A program made the translations under genes and the position numbers. A stretch of 64,000 nucleotides of DNA from Tetracentron sinense (Eukaryota; Streptophyta; Magnoliopsida; Trochodendrales; Trochodendraceae), in NCBI GenBank assembly GCA_015143295.1, contig CM026559.1:19916826-19980825 (forward strand), read 5' to 3'. Of this stretch, positions 60,955 to 64,000 are shown in pieces. The notes under the pieces were generated by a model. The model did not search any database, was not told the origin of the DNA, and worked only from the letters and a program-made list of their open reading frames with translations. How positions within the stretch are numbered: position 1 is the first letter of the stretch; every line of letters begins with the position of its first letter.

Positions 60955-62497
60955 TTAGATGTAGATGCATCTCAATGGAATAAAGTCATGAATGCTGAAA
61001 TAGATTCCATGTATGACAATGGCATCTAGACTTTAGTAGATCCACCAGATGGTATAAGGCCAATTGGATGCAAATGGATTTGCAAAAGGAAGAAAGGTGC
61101 CGATGGTGACGTGGAGACCTATAAAGCTAGACTTGTTACAAAAGGTTACACTCAAATTCAAGAAGTTGATTATAAGGATACCCTTCACCTGTAGGTATGC
61201 TAAAATCCATCAAGATATTGCTAGCTATAGCAGCACACCATGACTATGAGATATGACAAATGGATGTCAAAACTACTTTCCTTGACGGAATGTTAGATAA
61301 AGACATCTATATGAAGCAACCAGAGGGCTTCATTACTCCTAACCAGGAGAACATGGTATGCAAGCTCAACAAGTCAATATATGGTTTAAAACAAGCTTCT
61401 AGAAGCTGGGACCAAAGATTTGATCTTTCGATCAAAGAATTTGGATCCAAAAGAATTTTGAAGAAGCTTGTATTTACAAGAAGGACAGTGGGAGAGTCGT
61501 AGTAAACTTAATTCTATATATTGATGACATTCTACACATTGGGAATGATATAGGGATGTTATCATCAGTCAAGATATGACTTTCTTAGCATTTCTCAATA
61601 AAAGACTTGAGGGAGGCATCCTATATTCTTGGAATAAAGATTCTGAGAGATAGAAAATACCGAATGTTGGGATTGAGCCAAACTTTCTACGTAAACAAGA
61701 TTTTGTCTAAGTATAGTATGAGTGATTGTAAGACAACACTCATTCCTTTTAGACATGGTGTCACTTTGTCTAAAAAGATGGCCCCTACATCAGCTGATGA
61801 GATCGAGCAGATGAAGAAATGCCCTAATGCTTCGGTAGTTGGGAGCCTCATGTATGCCATGTTATATACTGGAATAGATATCTGTCATGCAGTGGGAGTT
61901 GTTAGTCGGTTCCCAAGCAGTCCAGGTATCAATCACTGGACTGCTGTGAAGCACATCATGAAGTACCTGAAAAGGACTAGGGATTATGTGCTTACATTTC
62001 AATCAGAAGATTTAGTTGGATTGGGTTATACTGATTCTGATTTCCAATATGATCCGGACAATAGAGCTTCCACATTAGGGCATGTATTTACACTAGGTGG
62101 TGCTGCTGTCAGTTGGCGTAGCATAAAGCAGAAGAGTATTACTGACTCCACCACAGAAGCATAATTTATTGCAGCTTCGGAAGTAGCAAAAGAAGTAGTC
62201 TGGTTCAAAAGGTTTTTGTAAGAGCTAGGAAATGTTCCTTCAGCACTTAAACCTATCACTCTCTTATGTGATAGTAATGGTGCAGTAGCCCATAACAAAG
62301 AACCTAAGAGCCACAAAAAGATGAAACATGTAGAGCGGAAGTATCATCTCATTCGTGAGATCATTGATAGGCAAGATATAGTTGTTACAAAGATTAGGTA
62401 TCAACTTAATGTTGCTGACCCGATGACTAAAGCTTTATCAGATAAAGTATTTGTAACACACTTAGATAGTATGAGATTGAAATCTATGACACAGTGA
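60955..62497 (+). pseudogene. Copia reverse transcriptase and RNase H of element II
   Basis: Contains DVDASQWNKVMNAEIDSMYD, CKWICKRKKG, QMDVKT (61260), MKQPEGF, and YIDD at 61517-61528. Later parts are the LGIKILRDRK region, SLMYAM, DSDFQYDPDNRAS and the RNase H motif STTEA with a stop at 62162-62164. Pol ends HLDSMRLKSMTQ with a natural stop at 62495-62497. Stops near 61027 and 61256 and frameshifts near 61180, 61455 and 61580 break it. The C-terminus is better preserved than in element I. Confidence 0.87.
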
Positions 62498-62502
62498 CTT
62501 TT

Positions 62503-62518
62503 AGGGCGAGTGGGAGAT
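62503..62518 (+). promoter_or_regulatory. Polypurine tract of element II
   Basis: AGGGCGAGTGGGAGAT lies directly before the 3' LTR start TGTTAGAC. This is the plus-strand primer position in LTR retrotransposons. Confidence 0.8.
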
Positions 62519-64000
62519 TGTTAGACATGATGCCCAGAAAAGTCATTTAGATTGTTAGACTCTTAGTAATTTGATTAATAAAGACTTCTTAATCTATTGT
62601 GTATTTATTATGGGTAATTGACCATGATCATGAGATGATCTATACGATATGAGATATCGATAATGGCCCTTAAGATATATTGTAGGAAAGTTATGTGATT
62701 GGATTATCACAGACAGATATAACTTTCCAGTTCCTTATACCTTATATAGTCACAGCTATTTGTGAAGCTGTGCACTTCACTTATATGGCTGCCACTATGC
62801 TAAGATGTTCTCAATAGTTGAGATGTAGTTCTATCTCAAACTATTATAGTGGAGACTACACATCAGCATATGGGTGCTTAAATGTACACTGACTGATTGC
62901 ATTCAATGAGAGACCTCTTACATAAACATACTATCAGATAGTTGGTCTCTCATTCACATTGAACAATTTTGATGATCCATAGATCTGATGAGTTCATCTA
63001 TGATTAAGCAGTGATCTGACTATTTTGATTCCACTAAAGTATTCTCTACATTAGGGACTACGATACAGTGACAGTTGAATAGTCAGAAAGCTGTTCGAGT
63101 TATGATGAATTTCAATCAAGAAATCCAATTCTCATTAATTTGAGAGATTATCCAAGTTCCGGGTAAGATAGTTGATTAAGTATAAATCCCGCACAAGTGA
63201 CTTTGAAATCAAAATAAGTGTTGAAATATACTTTTATTAAAAGATATTATACTTTTCAAATGATTTTCTTAAAATGTTTTTCATGAGAAATTGTTTCTCA
63301 TGGCTTAATCAAAAGTCTTGGAAACCCAGATGATGTGCAATGGGCTATGAGTTAGATAGTATGTCAATCTCGAAGGCCCATTAGGGATAATGTATTTGGA
63401 AGGATAAATCGAATTTAAAAGTTCATATGGCGGGATCCGTACTGATTAAATGTTCATACACTGGGATTCAATTGCAACATGGATATCTCACATCACTTGC
63501 AATTCCGATGTAATTCCTGTTTATGGGCAATGGGATAACATTAGGTAAGCCACGGTAAGAATGTCCTAGAGCAATCTGTAGAGATGCTCACATAAGAAAT
63601 AGAAGCTCAATAATTGATTAAATGTTAATCAATTATTTAAGTGATTAAAAGTTAATCATTAATTAAATAGATTAAAAGTTAATCTATGATTTAAATTAAT
63701 TGTTAATTTAAATCTAGGGATTATATTAGTAATTATTTAATTAACCTAATCAAAGGGGAAATGGGTTTGACCCATATCCATAAACCCATTAATATGGACC
63801 TTTAATATGGGCCCAAGCCCATGGGTTTAAACCTTAGGGTGGGGTGCCCATTGGAGTAATCTAAGTTGGATTAGGATTTGGTTACTTGAATAATTATTGA
63901 ATAATAATTCTATTTATTATGAAATTAAAATCCAATGGTTGGAAAGCAAGTAGGATGAAGTAGTTGTAATTGGATTACAACTAGGAGTCCAAGAACTCCC
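62519..64000 (+). repeat. 3' LTR of element II, cut by the window end
   Basis: Starts TGTTAGACATGATGCCC and continues in step with the other family LTRs to the last base. About 0.7 kb should lie beyond the window, followed by ATGTG if the 15383-15387 duplication is correct. Confidence 0.9.

Larger units (their letters stand above)
15388..64000 (+). mobile_element. Element II: old Ty1/copia retrotransposon, hosting all the others, 3' end outside the window
   Basis: The 5' LTR begins TGTTAGACATGATGCCC at 15388; the 3' LTR begins with the same sequence at 62519. Its own DNA is 15388-16748, 18255-18473, 35465-37055 and 58382-64000; everything between is later insertions. The two LTRs are paired by shared variants not found in the other copies, for example CCACTAAAGTATTCTCTACA and TAGACTCTTA near their starts. 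Gag and pol lie at 58534-62497. The domain order (gag, protease, integrase, reverse transcriptase, RNase H) is that of Ty1/copia, probably Tork-like (tentative). Many stops make it inactive. Confidence 0.85.

Overview
This is a 64 kb piece of nuclear DNA from a flowering plant. The evidence is a split gene with canonical GT-AG introns encoding a plant-type plasma-membrane proton pump, plus plant transposons of every major class. I cannot name the species from sequence alone.

Layout. (1) Positions 858-7671, minus strand: a plasma-membrane H+-ATPase gene (P3A-type, AHA/PMA family). Thirteen exons can be placed, giving about 797 of the usual ~950 residues. The exons for the last membrane segments and the C-terminal regulatory domain are not in the window and would lie to the left of position 1. 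Intron 1 (3.2 kb) contains MITEs and short dispersed repeats. A TATA box, a CT/GA microsatellite and a 16-codon upstream ORF lie in front of the gene. (2) Positions 7.9-15.4 kb: intergenic DNA with small transposons, including a hAT-like element, Mutator-type MITEs, stem-loop MITEs and a tRNA-derived SINE with a 12-bp target duplication. I see no gene here. (3) Positions 15388 to the end: one nested retrotransposon cluster.

The cluster is built on an old Ty1/copia element (element II). Its 5' LTR starts at 15388 and its 3' LTR starts at 62519 and runs off the window. Inside its 5' LTR sit a 1.5-kb solo LTR (A) and a complete copia element of the same family (I, 18474-35464). Inside its leader sits a third family member in reverse orientation (IV, 37056-58376, target duplication CCCAA). 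Element I is itself interrupted by solo LTR B (25116-27369) and by a 3'-truncated CACTA/En-Spm DNA transposon (28232-33150). Element IV is interrupted by a large element without recognisable coding capacity (III, 39005-47655, duplication AATGA) and by solo LTR C (49436-52089). Target-site duplications, LTR boundaries and reading frames that resume across each insertion give the order of insertion.

All three copia polyproteins are broken by stops, frameshifts or deletions, so no autonomous element is present. The most unusual signal is shared by the three solo LTRs. Each carries a cluster of short palindromes (GGTCGACC, ACCGATCGCTCGGT-like, CTACGAACGATCGTAG-like), most of them spaced about 19-22 bp apart. 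In LTR C, and less certainly in LTR A, the cluster lies just upstream of a TATA-like site. The palindrome sequence differs between the LTRs but the architecture is the same.
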